Assembly (NCBI GenBank): GCA_947034885.2
Contig: OX344749.2
Location: 39,709,682-39,773,681 of the forward strand
Origin: Thuidium tamariscinum
Lineage: Eukaryota > Streptophyta > Bryopsida > Hypnales > Thuidiaceae
Direction: 5' to 3'
DNA length: 64,000 nt
Below, one piece after another: positions 48,788 to 60,816 of this stretch. Below the pieces are notes generated by a model. The model was not told where the DNA came from, did no database searches, and saw only the letters and a list, made by a program, of their open reading frames with translations. Both the position numbers and the translations under genes were made by a program. Each line of letters starts with the position of its first letter. Positions within the stretch are counted from its first letter, which is position 1.

Positions 48788-49550
48788 GCTTGGCAATTTG
48801 ATCTTATTTCAAGCTCACTCTAATTGTTGTTATTGACATTGTTTGACTTATTCAAGTGTATTCTATTTGTCAATTACAAATCTATATTCAAACTTTCTCT
48901 ATTGAAAATAATCTATTTTCTTAAGAAAAATCTAATATTGATAGGAACATTAAGCAAAATTTGTGCAAAGTGGAGTATTGTCACAAACTCATAACTAAAG
49001 GCTTTTATAGATATTTGTATTCTACATGTTTTAAGAAATTGTATTATTTCTATGTTATAAATACACAAATATAGCATAAATTAGGTATACATATAACTCA
49101 TGTAATAATTGTTAAGGATTCATTTTAATTCAAATGTAAATGCAAATGAAATTTTTGTAAATATCATAATATTAAGTACTTGAAGTAAAAAAGGATATTC
49201 AATGAACAAAAAATACTATCTGTAAAAGGTAAGTTCTTACTATCATTGCTATTCAAATTTCTTACAATAAAAAACCTTCAATTAATACATATTAAATGTA
49301 CATAGTCCAATTAATTTCTTTGACCTTCAAAATAAAGATGATTAAAGTTGGGATGTACATTGCAAAGCTATAAAATCTTTAATATTAGTTAGCATTTGAC
49401 ATTGACACAAGTAGAATCTATGTCTACAATGAATAAGATTAGTCTTTGCTTGCCAACCTGACTTGGTCATAAGGCTCTAGGATTTTCAAAATTTTCTAAT
49501 GCTACATTTCATTCATTTCATCAAAGCTAAGGTTGATGATTTGCTAAATT
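48788..49550. other. AT-rich intergenic DNA
   Basis: Nothing recognised. Confidence 0.45.
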
Positions 49551-49895
49551 TGGGGATTAAGAAGCTAGGGGGATTCCAAGGCATTAGAAGACTACAAGTT
49601 ATCTTGAATTCTTGGATTGTGAAAATGCACCACATCAATAGTTTGGCATAGTCAAGAGAGTGCAAAATTAGAATTATTTTTAATTTTAAAATTATTTTTT
49701 TGAATCATTTTTAAAGAATTGACTTTAGGTTTCTTAACACTTTTTGAAATTTTTGAAAATAAATTTTTGAATATTTTTTTCAAAAATTTGAAAATTCAAC
49801 CATTATGAGCTAGTTCATAGTTTCTAAACAACACAAGGAATAGGCAAGGAAACAACCCAAAAATAGCACTCCCTAGCCCTCAAATCTCCCCTAAT
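49551..49895. mobile_element. Diverged relative of the 7880-8218 MITE
   Basis: Same orientation and block order as 7880-8218 (ACCACATCAATAGTTTGGCA, TTTAGGTTTCTTAACACTTT, then CCCTCAAATCTCCCCTAATG at the right end). The left end GGGGATTAAGAAGCTAGGGG matches the complement of the right end only loosely. Confidence 0.6.
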
Positions 49896-50337
49896 GTGTC
49901 AAATCTTTCTTATTACAATAAACTATATAATCTTCAACTTGAATCAATATAGTTTAGAGTAATATAAATAGGAATATTTATCAACCAAGGCAAGACCACA
50001 TTTGATCTAAGCTAGTAAATGGAAAAAAATCATCTTCTCATGTGGAGCTATTTAGTTTTGAATTTAATAACAAATTCTATCTAATTGGATTTTTCAAATT
50101 CCAATCTCTATATACTAAAATCATAACTCCCTCTCTAATGTCACAAATGCTACCATTAATAAGTGGGGCTGGTGCTTGGTATGCTATGCATTCACTATAT
50201 CACATATTAATGTAATTTTGATATATTTGAATAGAATGCATGATATTGATTTCAATAAGTCCTTAGAATAATTATTTTAAGTATTTTATAAGAATGTTTT
50301 CAATCATGAATACATGAAAATCTTATTGTCACACAAT

Positions 50338-50388
50338 GTGATATTACAAAAAAGGAGTAGCAATTTGCAATCACTTTTGTAATATCAC
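50338..50388. repeat. 14-bp perfect inverted repeat
   Basis: GTGATATTACAAAA and its complement flank a 23-base loop. A diverged GTGATATT/GTGATGTTAT recurs to 50450. Possibly a decayed MITE. Confidence 0.5.
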
Positions 50389-51237
50389 TTTCTACAAAGA
50401 GTGATGTTATAAAAATAATGTAGTTGTTGCAATGAAGGTGATATTAAAGAGGATCCACAAGAAGATATAATAGAGGTAGCAAATCCATTGGTTTTCTTGG
50501 CTTAACACTTCTTTGCACTTTTATGATTTAGTGCTTTTGTGAGATTTGAGCTTTCATGATATCAATTTCTAAATTCTAATGATGATTGCATAGCATAGCA
50601 AGTACCAACCGCTAGTTAAAAACTAAAATCTCCAAATCTTATCATCTATAGTAAATAAATAATTCTTACAATTTTCTTTAGGGCAAGAATTCAATAAGAA
50701 TTCTACAAGACTAAATGTAGTCTATAATGATTTATCCTTATAGTGTGTGTGGTGCAAATTTACCAATCATGTTATTTTGAATTAGTATAAATTTAAAATA
50801 TTATTTTTTTCAATTAAATATAGTGTATCCATTCTTAGTGTAGTCTCCATTGAGAATGGATATACAATTTTCAAATGGAAGTAGTACACTATCATACAAA
50901 TCTTCATCTTTCCACATGAATAATTTGTGAAATTCCAAAAAATTGTGATTTTGACTCCATTTAAAGTAGGTACATCCCAAATTGCCCCCCACTTAAAACT
51001 ACCATGACCAATCTGTGAACATCTTTAAAGTTAATATGTACCTAAATTGAAGAAACAATTTTTGAACATAAAAAAACTTTTATATTTCATAACTTTTGTA
51101 CATGCTATCCAAATATCACGTTCTTTGGTACAAGGAAGCCTCTTTTTACTTGCCAACAAAAAAAATGAAAATTAAACCATTCTAATAATAGTAAATATAT
51201 ACCAACTTGAATGAACGATTATAGATGTTTCTACCTA
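50389..51237. other. AT-rich intergenic DNA
   Basis: No gene recognised. Confidence 0.45.
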
Positions 51238-51483
51238 TACACAAAATAGCGAAATTAGGTTGCGTTAACAATTAGGTTGCCTTACATCAAGAAAATTACT
51301 TTATAAGCAATTGAAGTCTACAAATATTTCTACAAATATTCCCGTTTGTACATATGAAAGTTTGTGAGCACCAATTACAACACGACTTAATTCAAAACTA
51401 GTGCATTCTTGTACAATAATTGAAAATACTTGTTACAATGTCGCTGATGTCGAGAAATTAGCCTAATTTCACTATTTTGTGTA
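51238..51483. mobile_element. MITE upstream of the cytochrome c gene
   Basis: TACACAAAATAGCGAAATTA at 51238 is repeated inverted (TAATTTCACTATTTTGTGTA) at the right end, 246 bp in total. The element ends about 250 bp before the cytochrome c start codon, right where the sequence changes from AT-rich to GC-rich. Confidence 0.65.
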
Positions 51484-51738
51484 CAGTAGTTACCAGACTC
51501 CCGAGTCAGCTAAAACCCGCGGTCCCGGTCCCACTCCCGCGCCACCCTCGCCGGGCCACCCGCGCTGCGCCTCTCCCACACGCCCTGCTGCAGCCGCAAG
51601 GGACCGCCCCCTTCCTTGACTCACGCCCTCCCTGCACCATCGCCAACTAATAACTGAAGCTTACCTTCCTCCTCAAGCTCACCACAGCAATTCTCCACAG
51701 TTTCGATTTCCATCTTCTAGCCGCAATCATTCGCCGCT
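51484..51738 (+). promoter_or_regulatory. GC-rich promoter and 5' untranslated region of cytochrome c
   Basis: Sharp rise in GC from about 51495 to the start codon, with many CCGCG/CCCGC runs, then a CT-rich leader (CCTTCCTCCTCAAGCTCACC). No TATA box is evident. Start and end of transcription cannot be fixed. Confidence 0.5.
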
Positions 51739-53311
51739 ATGGCCACATTCGCCGAGGTGCCAAAGGGCAATGAAAAAGCCGGCGAGAAAATCTTCAAAAC
51801 CAAGTGCGCGCAGTGCCATGCCGTCGAGAAGGCCGCGGGCCACAAGCAAGGTGAGCACGCACGCGATCGATCGATCGCATCATATTCTTCTTCCTCTTCT
51901 TGCATAAAAAGAATTGCATCTCATGCATTCTTTTTACCTTACTTTATTTGGATATTTAGTTTTCTTGGATGGACGGAAGGAGCTAGGGAGATCTCGGTTG
52001 CAAGCATTTTTTTCATAATTTGAATTGGCCTCTCTGGCAATCATGGAGTATTTGGTTTGATGATGGCGTACTTGAACCACGGGTTAATGTCTTGGTCAGT
52101 TTGGATACGTTCTTGTTTCTGCCCATGTTTAGAGGTTGCCCATGCCCGAGTGACGAGAAGTAAGGTATTTGGTGATGATGATGCTTGAATTATTGCTTCT
52201 TTTTCTGCTTTGGTTACGTCATATGATTTTTCTTTCCTCTTTCTGATTTTCTTTGGCGACCGTGTGCTATTGGATTAGACGGAGGTTTACTAGAGCGACA
52301 GGGCTACGTACCTGTCTCTACTAGTTGGATGCAGGTTGCGTTTCGTTCCGGTGTAGAGGTTGTTTTCTGGATTGAGAGAAGGTGGATGGTTCAGAGTGAT
52401 GTGTGGATGTAACTGAATGAATGGATAATTGTGTTTTAATGCTTGAATTACTTGTTTTGTTTTGTTTACTGTTTCGTGTTTTGATGTTTTTCGCCTCTCT
52501 CTGGTGTGTTCTGGTAAGGGGAGTACTATTGAATTTATTGGATGATTGGATTCTCCTTGTTGCTGGTAGCGGACAAGTCAACTAATGAAACTGAGATTGT
52601 GCTGAGATGAATTTGTTCTTAGTGAACTTCTGATGCTCGTTAAGTTTCGCAAGCATTTTGAAACGTTGCATGGAGAGTTTTGAAACGGTTTAGGAGTTTA
52701 TGCTTATGTAGTGGTGATGGAAGCGATGTGGATTGAGATGCTCTTTTGTGCCGCTTACTTTTGTAGCCACTTAGATACTGAGGCATGCGGAGAGGTGCAG
52801 TGCTGTTTGATACGAGTCCTTGGGAAGAAAAAATTCAAATTGGTTGTCAAAGTGGATGAACGCGTCTCGCTGAACATCCTGGTGCAGGTCCGAATTTGAA
52901 TGGTTTGTTGGGAAGGACCTCTGGGACTACCGCTGGATACACCTACTCTAAGGCTAACAAGGACAAGGCTGTCGAATGGAATGAAGAGTGTCTGTACGAG
53001 TACTTGTTGAACCCGAAGAAGGTTACTATCTGTTGCTATCTTTTGTCGTTATGATGCTTATGTTTACTCTCTCAGGAATTGCGTTGCTTTATTTTACCTA
53101 TCTACATATCTTTGATAGTTATGTGAATAAGCCTTAGTTATTTGACAAGGAATATCTAGAACAGTCTGATATGAAACAATTTGAGGTTTTGAATTTGTTT
53201 CTGTGGTGATTGCAGTACATCCCAGGTACAAAGATGGTTTTCCCTGGATTGAAGAAGCCACAAGAGCGAGCTGACCTTATTGCTTTCTTGAAGAAATCTA
53301 CCACAGAGTAA
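51739..53311 (+). CDS. CYTC: Cytochrome c, three exons, 113 aa
   Basis: Mitochondrial intermembrane-space electron carrier between complexes III and IV. Exons are 51739-51850, 52888-53021 and 53216-53311, with GT-AG introns of 1037 and 194 bp; frame is kept and TAA follows STTE. The haem-binding CAQCH is at residues 23-27 and the axial Met89 lies in [12 protein letters not shown]. The N-terminal extension [11 protein letters not shown] is typical of plants. One oddity is GLLGR at residues 43-47, where most relatives have GLFGR. Length is normal for plants (about 112). It is convergent with the hydrolase gene at 54835-58746. No cleavable presequence is present, as expected for this protein. 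Confidence 0.95.
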
Positions 53312-53560
53312 ATTTTACTCGCAATTTTGTCGCTAGAGTTCAGTAATAGCTCCTGGTAGAATTTAGGACTTACGATGGGGAGCATTTACTTGAGGGACAC
53401 AGGATTGCCCGGAGTCTATTCTTGATAAATTGATTGGCCCAATTTTGGGATTATTCCGCAAATTTTGTTCTGCACATTGCAATAAAGCCGTGGAATTTTT
53501 TATTTGGGTTCTGCGATGACTACCTTGTGGAATACCACACGTCACTTAAATTGAGAATTA
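53312..53560 (+). promoter_or_regulatory. Probable 3' untranslated region of cytochrome c with AATAAA
   Basis: A canonical AATAAA lies at 53481-53486, 170 bp after the stop codon, in the transcription direction of the gene. The true cleavage site is unknown. Confidence 0.45.
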
Positions 53561-54834
53561 ATTTGTGCAAGATGACGAAGTTCTGCATCATCCGAGTTCC
53601 TCAGTTCGACTCGGCTCTTTTGTAAGAAGTGCTCGTTGGATCATCGTGCTGGGGTCAGCTGTGATGAGAATTCTGAGGTGCAGTTCGAATCTTTTTTTTT
53701 TATCCATGCTATTTGTCGAATCGAATTGGCGCCAGTTCAGCATTCCACATTGTTTTTTTGCTTAAATTTGTTTTGAAGTATTGCACAACGAGGACGACCC
53801 AAGAGGGCGGCGCACGCATCCTTGGATCAGTAACCTCCATGTGTAATCTGTTTGTTTCTACTACATTAAGATAAATGCAAGTTAAGGTGAACGTGCTGCC
53901 TGTGGCGGATTTGATAAGGCAAAGTCAGCTGAGCGCATCGATCCAAAGAGAGGCAGCTAGCTGGCTGGGGACTGAGGCAGGAGTAGAGGAAATAAATAAT
54001 CACAGAGAACGCATCCAGCGATCAATTTACGACATTGGCATGCGAGTTTCAAGCGAGTATCACAGGCTGACTCCACACCAGTGAACCGGCCTAGTCCTGT
54101 CAGCTGGCGCCAGCTTCCTCGTTACCTCGCATGTGATCTTGTAAGTCTTCACTAAGTCATCAACAGGTGACATTAGAGTGCACAAAGCTAAAAAACTAGG
54201 ACTAGTACTTTTTAAGCAAGTTTCTAAGCGGGTGAACTGCAGTGGTTACAGAGAACCTCGTGCCAGGAAGGTCACTTTGTGTACCCATAGCAAACCTCGT
54301 GTTTCACGTGGAAAATCCTCTAAATCCAAGTATTACAACCAGAAATTATAGCTCTACCTCAAACCTACAGAGATGACACACAATTAGTGAGGATTCAACA
54401 AGCATGGGAAGAATACAAGTACTCTTTGATATTGATGTAAACAACTTGGTGGAGGTATGTTTTTAGACGAATCTTTCTTGGATGAGGACCAATGTTGTTG
54501 ATCAACTATACAATGAGTTTGTCTTCTACAGGATCGCTCTATTCAACTGTGCGTTTGGGTTTGCAAGAGTTGAGTGCTTGCCCATGGGAATTGACACACC
54601 TACACAACTCTAACATGTGGGACAATTGCAAATCCCCTACACAATTAGTGGTTTGCTTTCCATATAAAAAATTAACTCAAATGCAATTCATCAAATTTGT
54701 TAACATTATTGTTAATACTTACATCTAATGGATTAAATTTTTTTAAAATGAAGTTAACTAAGTGCTCAACATTAGCAAGTTTCCATTAAAATATTCTAAC
54801 AATCAATCCCGAGAAAAGTCAAGTATATTCTTCA
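53561..54834. other. Intergenic space between two convergent genes
   Basis: Balanced composition up to about 54300, then AT-rich. A 69-codon plus-strand frame (53875-54084) is not recognised and is treated as chance. No RNA gene found. Confidence 0.4.
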
Positions 54835-57800
54835 TTAGGCTGCAACACTTATTTCATCATTATGAGAGTCAAGGGGTTGGCTTGAGTGATTCACTGGGTC
54901 TAGGGCATCAAACTTGACTAACGTGGCCACAACAGAACCCTCCTCCCCTTCATTCTTTGAAGATGCCACCTCAGTAGCATCAATAGCGGCCAATTGTGTA
55001 TTGAAAAATTGAATTGCAGTTGCAATCTGTGCTTCATCTGTAGAGCAAAACCAAGTAAAATTAACTCACAATAATATCCTTATATACAAGGCAATGCCTA
55101 AGGAGGAAAGGATTTTTTTTTTAAAAGCATCAATGAAGAGGCAAATTTTTTTGCAAAATACTTGACAATGAATAGCATTGTTTGACATAAATTGCAAGGA
55201 TCCTCCATTAGGATGAATTGATTGTGATGAATAGAATATGATTGGATGAAAAATGCAAGAATGCCCTTTTGTGTAGGCAAAATTATGGAATTGAGCAAGA
55301 ATCCTAATTACAATGCAAAATATACCTCAAAAGTGATTGGGATATTTTCCACTAGTGGTTTATGAATAATTGTTGTTTGAATTAGATTTGATTAATTGGT
55401 GTTCCTTAGACCAGTCTCAAATTTTTCCAATGAATTAAATTACATGTAGAACCATTCTATAAGATACAATACACTCAATTATAGGGATAAGATCTTGATC
55501 AACTATGTTTCATAAATCAACTTAAAACATATACCATAATACTAATGAAAACTAAGATTATGAGATCCTATTGTATTCTTCATATCCAAGTAGGATTGTT
55601 ACTCATATGCAATACTAATGGGATTTGAGAGATTTCCCCTCATTCATTTATGAAATGATGAGGAATTTCCTCCCATTCATACATAAAATAACTGTTACAT
55701 TAGACTATTCTCAAATTTTTATAAGATGAGAAAATTCTTGAATGTTATTAAATTTAGGTTATTCTCCCATTCCAAAGCATGTGGGAATGGACTACTATTG
55801 TAACACCCTCAAATGCTTATTTAAGGACATGAATTTAAGGAACTCACCCAATCTGGGTATGGTGTGGCCAGAACGATGGCAGATAGTGACATTGTTCTCA
55901 AAAGACTTGAGCACCTCTACACCGGCAAATCGTAGCCAATCCTTGTCTCCTGCAGTCATCAAAGTTTAATCCAACTGTAAATGGTCAAATTTTTGTTGAC
56001 TTTTGCTACACTCCAAACTTTAAAACATATTCATATTTCACTTGATATTGATCAATTTGAGATGGTTTAAAGCGACAATGAAAATGGCCATAAAAACAAA
56101 TACAACTTGTAGTATGAAGTTTAGTAACATTTGAAATCCATTTCTTTTCAGAATTTTAAGTTTGTTGAACCACAAATGACATCCACAGAAAATTGGATGT
56201 TATATAACATTCAAGAGCCTTCATGCCCACTATCTTTCCTTCATGCACCCTGCGCATAGCACAAAGCCTCCACCTAAACACTTAGCTGCTAATAAAAAGT
56301 TATTGGGTGTGGAATACTCTACACCATCTATTAAAGAGCCAAGACAATGGCAGTGCATGCCGCTAAATGTTATGTTGTTTTAGTATCACAAACTATTCTT
56401 TTAAACTCCTTGGACACCACAACAATTTTGACTTTCAAAATGAGAAGAAGAATTATATATCACTGGAAGTTTACTTCAATGATTCTACAGTAGAGTCCAA
56501 ATTCTTCAGACTATTTGCAAAGAACTATCAGTTAAGGCAACCAGCTTTATGAGTAGGATTTTGTACCCAGGAATGCCAAGGTCGGGCATTTGATTGTTGG
56601 CTCTTCGTAAATGTGTTTCAAGTGTTGTGCTCTGAGTTGGGCAGGTGATATGAGGACGAGAAAACGAATAGGGGGCACATCTTGAAGTGCCAATCCCTGC
56701 AATTACAAAGGTTTTGGTAAGAAAAATGTTTCATTGCTTTGGATCAAATTGCCAGCCTTACGCTACCCCAAGGAAGAGAAAAGAAAGGTTTGAGCCATTC
56801 TTAACCCCATCAGATTTTTAGAAATATTTGGGATTCGCTATAAGCCTAGAGGAAACTGATGGAAGGAGAAAATTGTGGTCAATTGGTTGTTTCAGTCTAT
56901 AGATTTTATACCAAATTTGTTGAAAATTTGTTGAAAATCAACATAAGTTCTATTGCAGCTTCCAAAATAACAAAAAACTATGCAAAATTTGCCTGAATTT
57001 GTAACCATAACCACATTTCTGGAACCACCAAAAACAAAGACTGATGTAACTTTATGGAGGAATCCAAAACTCCCACCACTGGTTTGAAGGATAATTTATC
57101 GCTATACACTCCCCTATTTGGAAGACTTGCTGGGATTGAAGCTTCGATTTTACCTTTTCTTGGAGAGCAGCAAGACAGTTGGATAAAGTCGCTCCCTGCT
57201 CAACAGGGAAACTGTCAAAACGTTGAATAGATTAAAAAACAATGAAAGGTCTACATTGATCATCTTCTTTATGTGGACTTGATTAAAAGGGTAAAATACA
57301 TCTTAAGTACCTGAGAAAACCCAATGAAACCATCATATGGTCCGTGCAACTTCATGTAATCGGTTATGTAAGAAAAGAGCTTCTCATCCACATGATAAAA
57401 CTCAGTGTAATCCTGGACAACCCACGGAGACACCCAACACCCAATTGTCAAATACAGAAAGAAAAAAAAATCAATTTCTTGTCAAGCAAAACCAGTGGTT
57501 CAGAAAACGAAACGAGGCATGCAAGCACAATTACACTCGAAGTTTGCTCCTAAAACTCTCCTCTGAAATGAAACTAAAATGTTCATGGCAAAGATTGAAC
57601 AAGTTGAATTTGTAAGGACCCATTGTAAATAGACAAAAAATCTTCTGGGGACGAAAGAGCCATGAGGATGCTACGCAAATTACCTTGTTGGTTCGGTACC
57701 ACTCGTAGTAAGGACCTTCAAAGAGGCCCTCGACCTCGGATTTCCCACTGCAGGGAAGCGGAGCATCAAGGCAGTCCTGTGAAGTATGCATGTCCACCCA

Positions 57801-58746
57801 CATGGAGAATGGAGGTGTGAATCAGTTAGAGCTCATTTTGAAATTTTGACCGATATTTTTAAACCCGACCCAAATGATGTTATGAAAAAACATAACACAT
57901 TCCCATGTCGAAGGATCAGCTAAATGCAGACTGACCCATAATTATCTGCATTGCTGGGGAGAGAAAGAAGACAAATTAAATTCGTATCAATCGATTCCCT
58001 CCACAAATTTCACTGAATGTAGGAAAATGTTAAGTAGAAGTTTTGAGCACCCTATTCCAGCATTTTCTCAACCATTGAAGCGCAAAAAATGCATAAATCT
58101 CTCAAAACTCGTATCACTTGTTGGCCATTGTTAGAGAGAACCTAGGTTACTTTGAGAATATGAAATAGTCAGTCGCATTCTGAACACGATTAGCCCAAGA
58201 TTGGTTCGCGGCTATCTCTCGTTTACTATCCTATTCAAGAGAAAACATCCATACTTCCAATTATGAAAAAATTTGATAGAATCCAAATGATGGATGCGGA
58301 TTCTTGGGTGCAGTAATGGACCCATAAAAATTTGTTACGACCTCTAAAGGTATGCTTCGCATTCAAGAGTTTTAAAATCAGTCTCAGAAATAAATAATTT
58401 AGCTTCATCTTTGAACTAGACACACTTTGCTAACACCACTCTTGACACGAAGTTTGGATATTCCTCATCACCGCCATTGATAGCACAAAACGTATACACA
58501 AAATGTATAACTTACACAAAATGTGTACAAAGAAAAAAAAGAAGAACAAAAACAGTTGAAAATACTTCAAAAATATTCTTCAATTCTAACCACAGCAGGA
58601 GTGCATCAGTTTACCACATCAAAGAGATCGTTCAAAGCAGGTCCCCACTTGGAAAGCTGGTGCCGAAGAATGGCACCATTGGTTCGAAACCCATGCAAGC
58701 CCAGCAGCTTCAATTTCCGGTGCGGCGCCTTCTCCTCCACCCCCAT
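54835..58746 (-). CDS. FSH-family serine hydrolase (OVCA2-like), seven exons, 267 aa
   Basis: An alpha/beta hydrolase of the FSH1/OVCA2 family, cytosolic esterases whose natural plant substrate is not known. Exons on the minus strand: 58615-58746, 57684-57776, 57311-57412, 57154-57195, 56567-56696, 55848-55949, 54835-55037. All introns are GT-AG and the 804-nt frame closes. Key motifs: first-strand GLHGFRTNG (16-24), DAPLPCSGKSEVEG then PYYEWYRTN, the nucleophile elbow GFSQGA with Ser108, VLISPAQ, the acid-loop GDKDWL (Asp168 or Asp170) and RSGHTIPR with His195. The full triad is present, so it should be active. A variable acidic tail of about 60 residues (TEVASSKNEGEEGS) follows the catalytic domain and makes it longer than human OVCA2 (227). 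The start is supported by family alignment: the first strand begins about ten residues in. Confidence 0.9.
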
Positions 58747-59150
58747 CTCCCCAAATTAAATGTAAGAGCCCCTACATCAGCAAAAAACAAGAAGTCGAGA
58801 AAACCCAGTTTCAATCAGCTTGCAATTGTAGAGTTTGCTACACGCATGAGTCTAGAAAACTGAAACTAAAATCTGTTTAGGACATGTCCATCTCTTACAG
58901 TACCGTAAAATCCGTTTGAAGCTCCGTCAAGTGAGAGTCGAATGGCTGTGGCTATGGCGAAGGCTTGCAATAAGTTCGTTGCAAACATTTGTCCATTGTT
59001 AGTCTCTTGCCTTGAATTGCAGTAGAAAAAAGTGTCAAGTCCTGTTGCAAGGCTGACTTCAGTTGTCTTTAGACAGCAGCGATTCGGGAGACAAGTTGAT
59101 GGATGCGGTCGCAAAGTAAGCTTACCTTACGTCAAAAGTGTTGACAAAAT
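58747..59150 (-). promoter_or_regulatory. 5' flank of the FSH-family hydrolase gene
   Basis: Moderately GC-balanced sequence that ends near 59150 where AT-rich repeat DNA starts. Likely promoter and leader. An 82-codon minus-strand frame (58866-59114) has no recognisable features and is not linked in frame to the hydrolase. Confidence 0.4.
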
Positions 59151-59552
59151 GTTTGTAGTAAGGTAGGAGGGGCAAAAACTACTCATCGAAGAGCTGAAAT
59201 TGAATTCGGGGGACGTGAAACTTCTTGAAATATTTTTCAGTGAAGTTTCCTTGAAAGAAAAATGGAATTTGAATCTAACCCAAGTCGTTTCATATTTTCT
59301 GGAGCTTTGTGCAATTACTTATGAATTTTTGAAGTTGAAATTGCTCATACTCTAAAACTAATAAATGTACACTATTTGATCAATCTTGTAAAGATGAAAA
59401 AGCAACACATACAAGCAGTGTACATTTGAGGAGGTGGGTGGTTTCAAAACAACGAGCTTCCTACCTTGCATCTTATCACTAGTAATCTATAGCTTCAGAA
59501 ATCTACCTTGCATCTTATCACTAGAAATCTATAGCTTCAGAAAATGTGAATA
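59151..59552. repeat. Intergenic DNA with a short direct duplication
   Basis: CTACCTTGCATCTTATCACT followed by AGTAATCTATAGCTTCAGAA is repeated immediately (about 59461-59500 and 59503-59540). Confidence 0.6.
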
Positions 59553-60510
59553 TTAACCCCTAAAGGACCAAATTACGTTTTTTGGCAACATAGCAATTTC
59601 GGGCAGCTCACTACGAATGGATTTTTTATTCTTTTTCTTTAAAATTTTCACACAACATGCGCCCAAGGAGTAGCTTTAAGGTCCAACAGGTTTCATAGCA
59701 TTTGACTAAATAGTCAAAAAGTTATTGCATGATATGTGATTTCCTTTGATCTCTGGGCAGCCTGGGCAGATAAAAAAACTTCTTTAAAAATAATTTTTTG
59801 AAAAAATGAAAAATTGAAATATTTTATTTAGAATTTTGTGTATGGAGGAATCTTTGAATCATTCCATTTGGATTTGTGAGTCAAAAGTTATGAGGAGGTT
59901 TAGTTTGAGGTAGTTTGTGGCTAGTTACAAAATTCCTACACTACAAAAAAAGTTTGAAATATTTTATTTAATTCAAAAATTTTCATATTTTTGGATAAAA
60001 ATAATTTCAATAGGTGAAGATTGTTTATTACAACATTTTAACCATTGGGATCAAAAAATTTCAATTCCATAAATAAATTGTTTACAATTTAGTGTTTTGG
60101 CTCATTTTCTACTTCTATGTACTTGTTATTTTTTTCCTCTATGTTTTACAACTCCAAATGATTTGAAATCTTTTTTGCATATAGCCAACTTGCCTTTAAA
60201 AATGAATCCAGAGAGTAACCACCAATTTGAACTTTTTTTCATACAAATGTAACCTTGTGAAGTGCAGCTGCCCGGATTTCCACAGTGGTAAAAAAAGGAT
60301 TTTTGTCACTTCAAACACAAATATCTTGCAATCTACATGGCGAAAATTGCTGAAATTTTTTCCACATCTTTTTAAAGTTGTACCCTAAAAGATCCTATGG
60401 TTATTTTTGTCCAAAATTTTTTTTTTCTTAAAATTTGGTAGTTGTCTAAAAAAATGACAGTTTTGAAGTGGTTTTGGTGAAAACATAGTCAAAAACCTTT
60501 AGGGGTTAAG
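59553..60510. mobile_element. TTAA-flanked transposon, full-length copy B (958 bp, inverted)
   Basis: TTAACCCCTAAAGG at the left and CCTTTAGGGGTTAA at the right form a perfect 14-bp inverted repeat including TTAA. The interior is the reverse complement of copy A at 423-1380 (for example CAAGGAGTAGCTTTAAGG, GGGCAGCTCACTACGAATGG). The length is exactly the same, 958 bp, although the two copies differ at many bases. Non-coding. Confidence 0.72.
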
Positions 60511-60598
60511 TTAAAAGTGTTGTTTTTTGAGAGTGGTTAAATTAGTACTTCAAAAGTGAAAATATTCCACAACTTTGAAGTGATTTTCAACATCACAT

Positions 60599-60808
60599 TT
60601 GGGGTGTCCTTTGGTCAAAAGTGTTGAGGTGTTCAAAGTGGACGACCAGAAGACTAGAAAAAGACTCCTGCGACCGTCAACAAGCAAAAGCAGAATGGAA
60701 AGGATTCTGCTGAGCCTTTTCAGTGCTGTGCTTCCGAATGTTCGGAAAGAACCAGTGGCTACTTCAAAGTTCTTGGTGGAATTGGGAAAAAAATTGGTGG
60801 CAATTTGA
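60599..60808 (+). CDS. Uncertain 69-codon ORF between two TTAA elements
   Basis: I do not recognise it. The frame MGCPLVKSVEVFKVDD... SLFSAVLPNVRKEPVATSKF has balanced composition unlike the AT-rich random frames nearby, and sits in the 306-bp gap between TTAA elements B (ends 60510) and C (starts 60817). It may be a captured gene fragment or chance; a CCGAATGTTCGG palindrome lies inside. No introns or neighbours help. Confidence 0.15.
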   Translation: MGCPLVKSVEVFKVDDQKTRKRLLRPSTSKSRMERILLSLFSAVLPNVRKEPVATSKFLVELGKKLVAI

Positions 60809-60816
60809 TAATGTTG

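Noticed and set aside
53640-53705. tRNA-like GTTCGAATC followed by a T run
   Set aside because: No acceptor stem, D-arm or anticodon arm could be paired around it.
53875-54084. 69-codon plus-strand ORF after the cytochrome c gene
   Set aside because: Reasonable amino-acid composition but no known relative, no splice context and no conserved motif; chance cannot be excluded.
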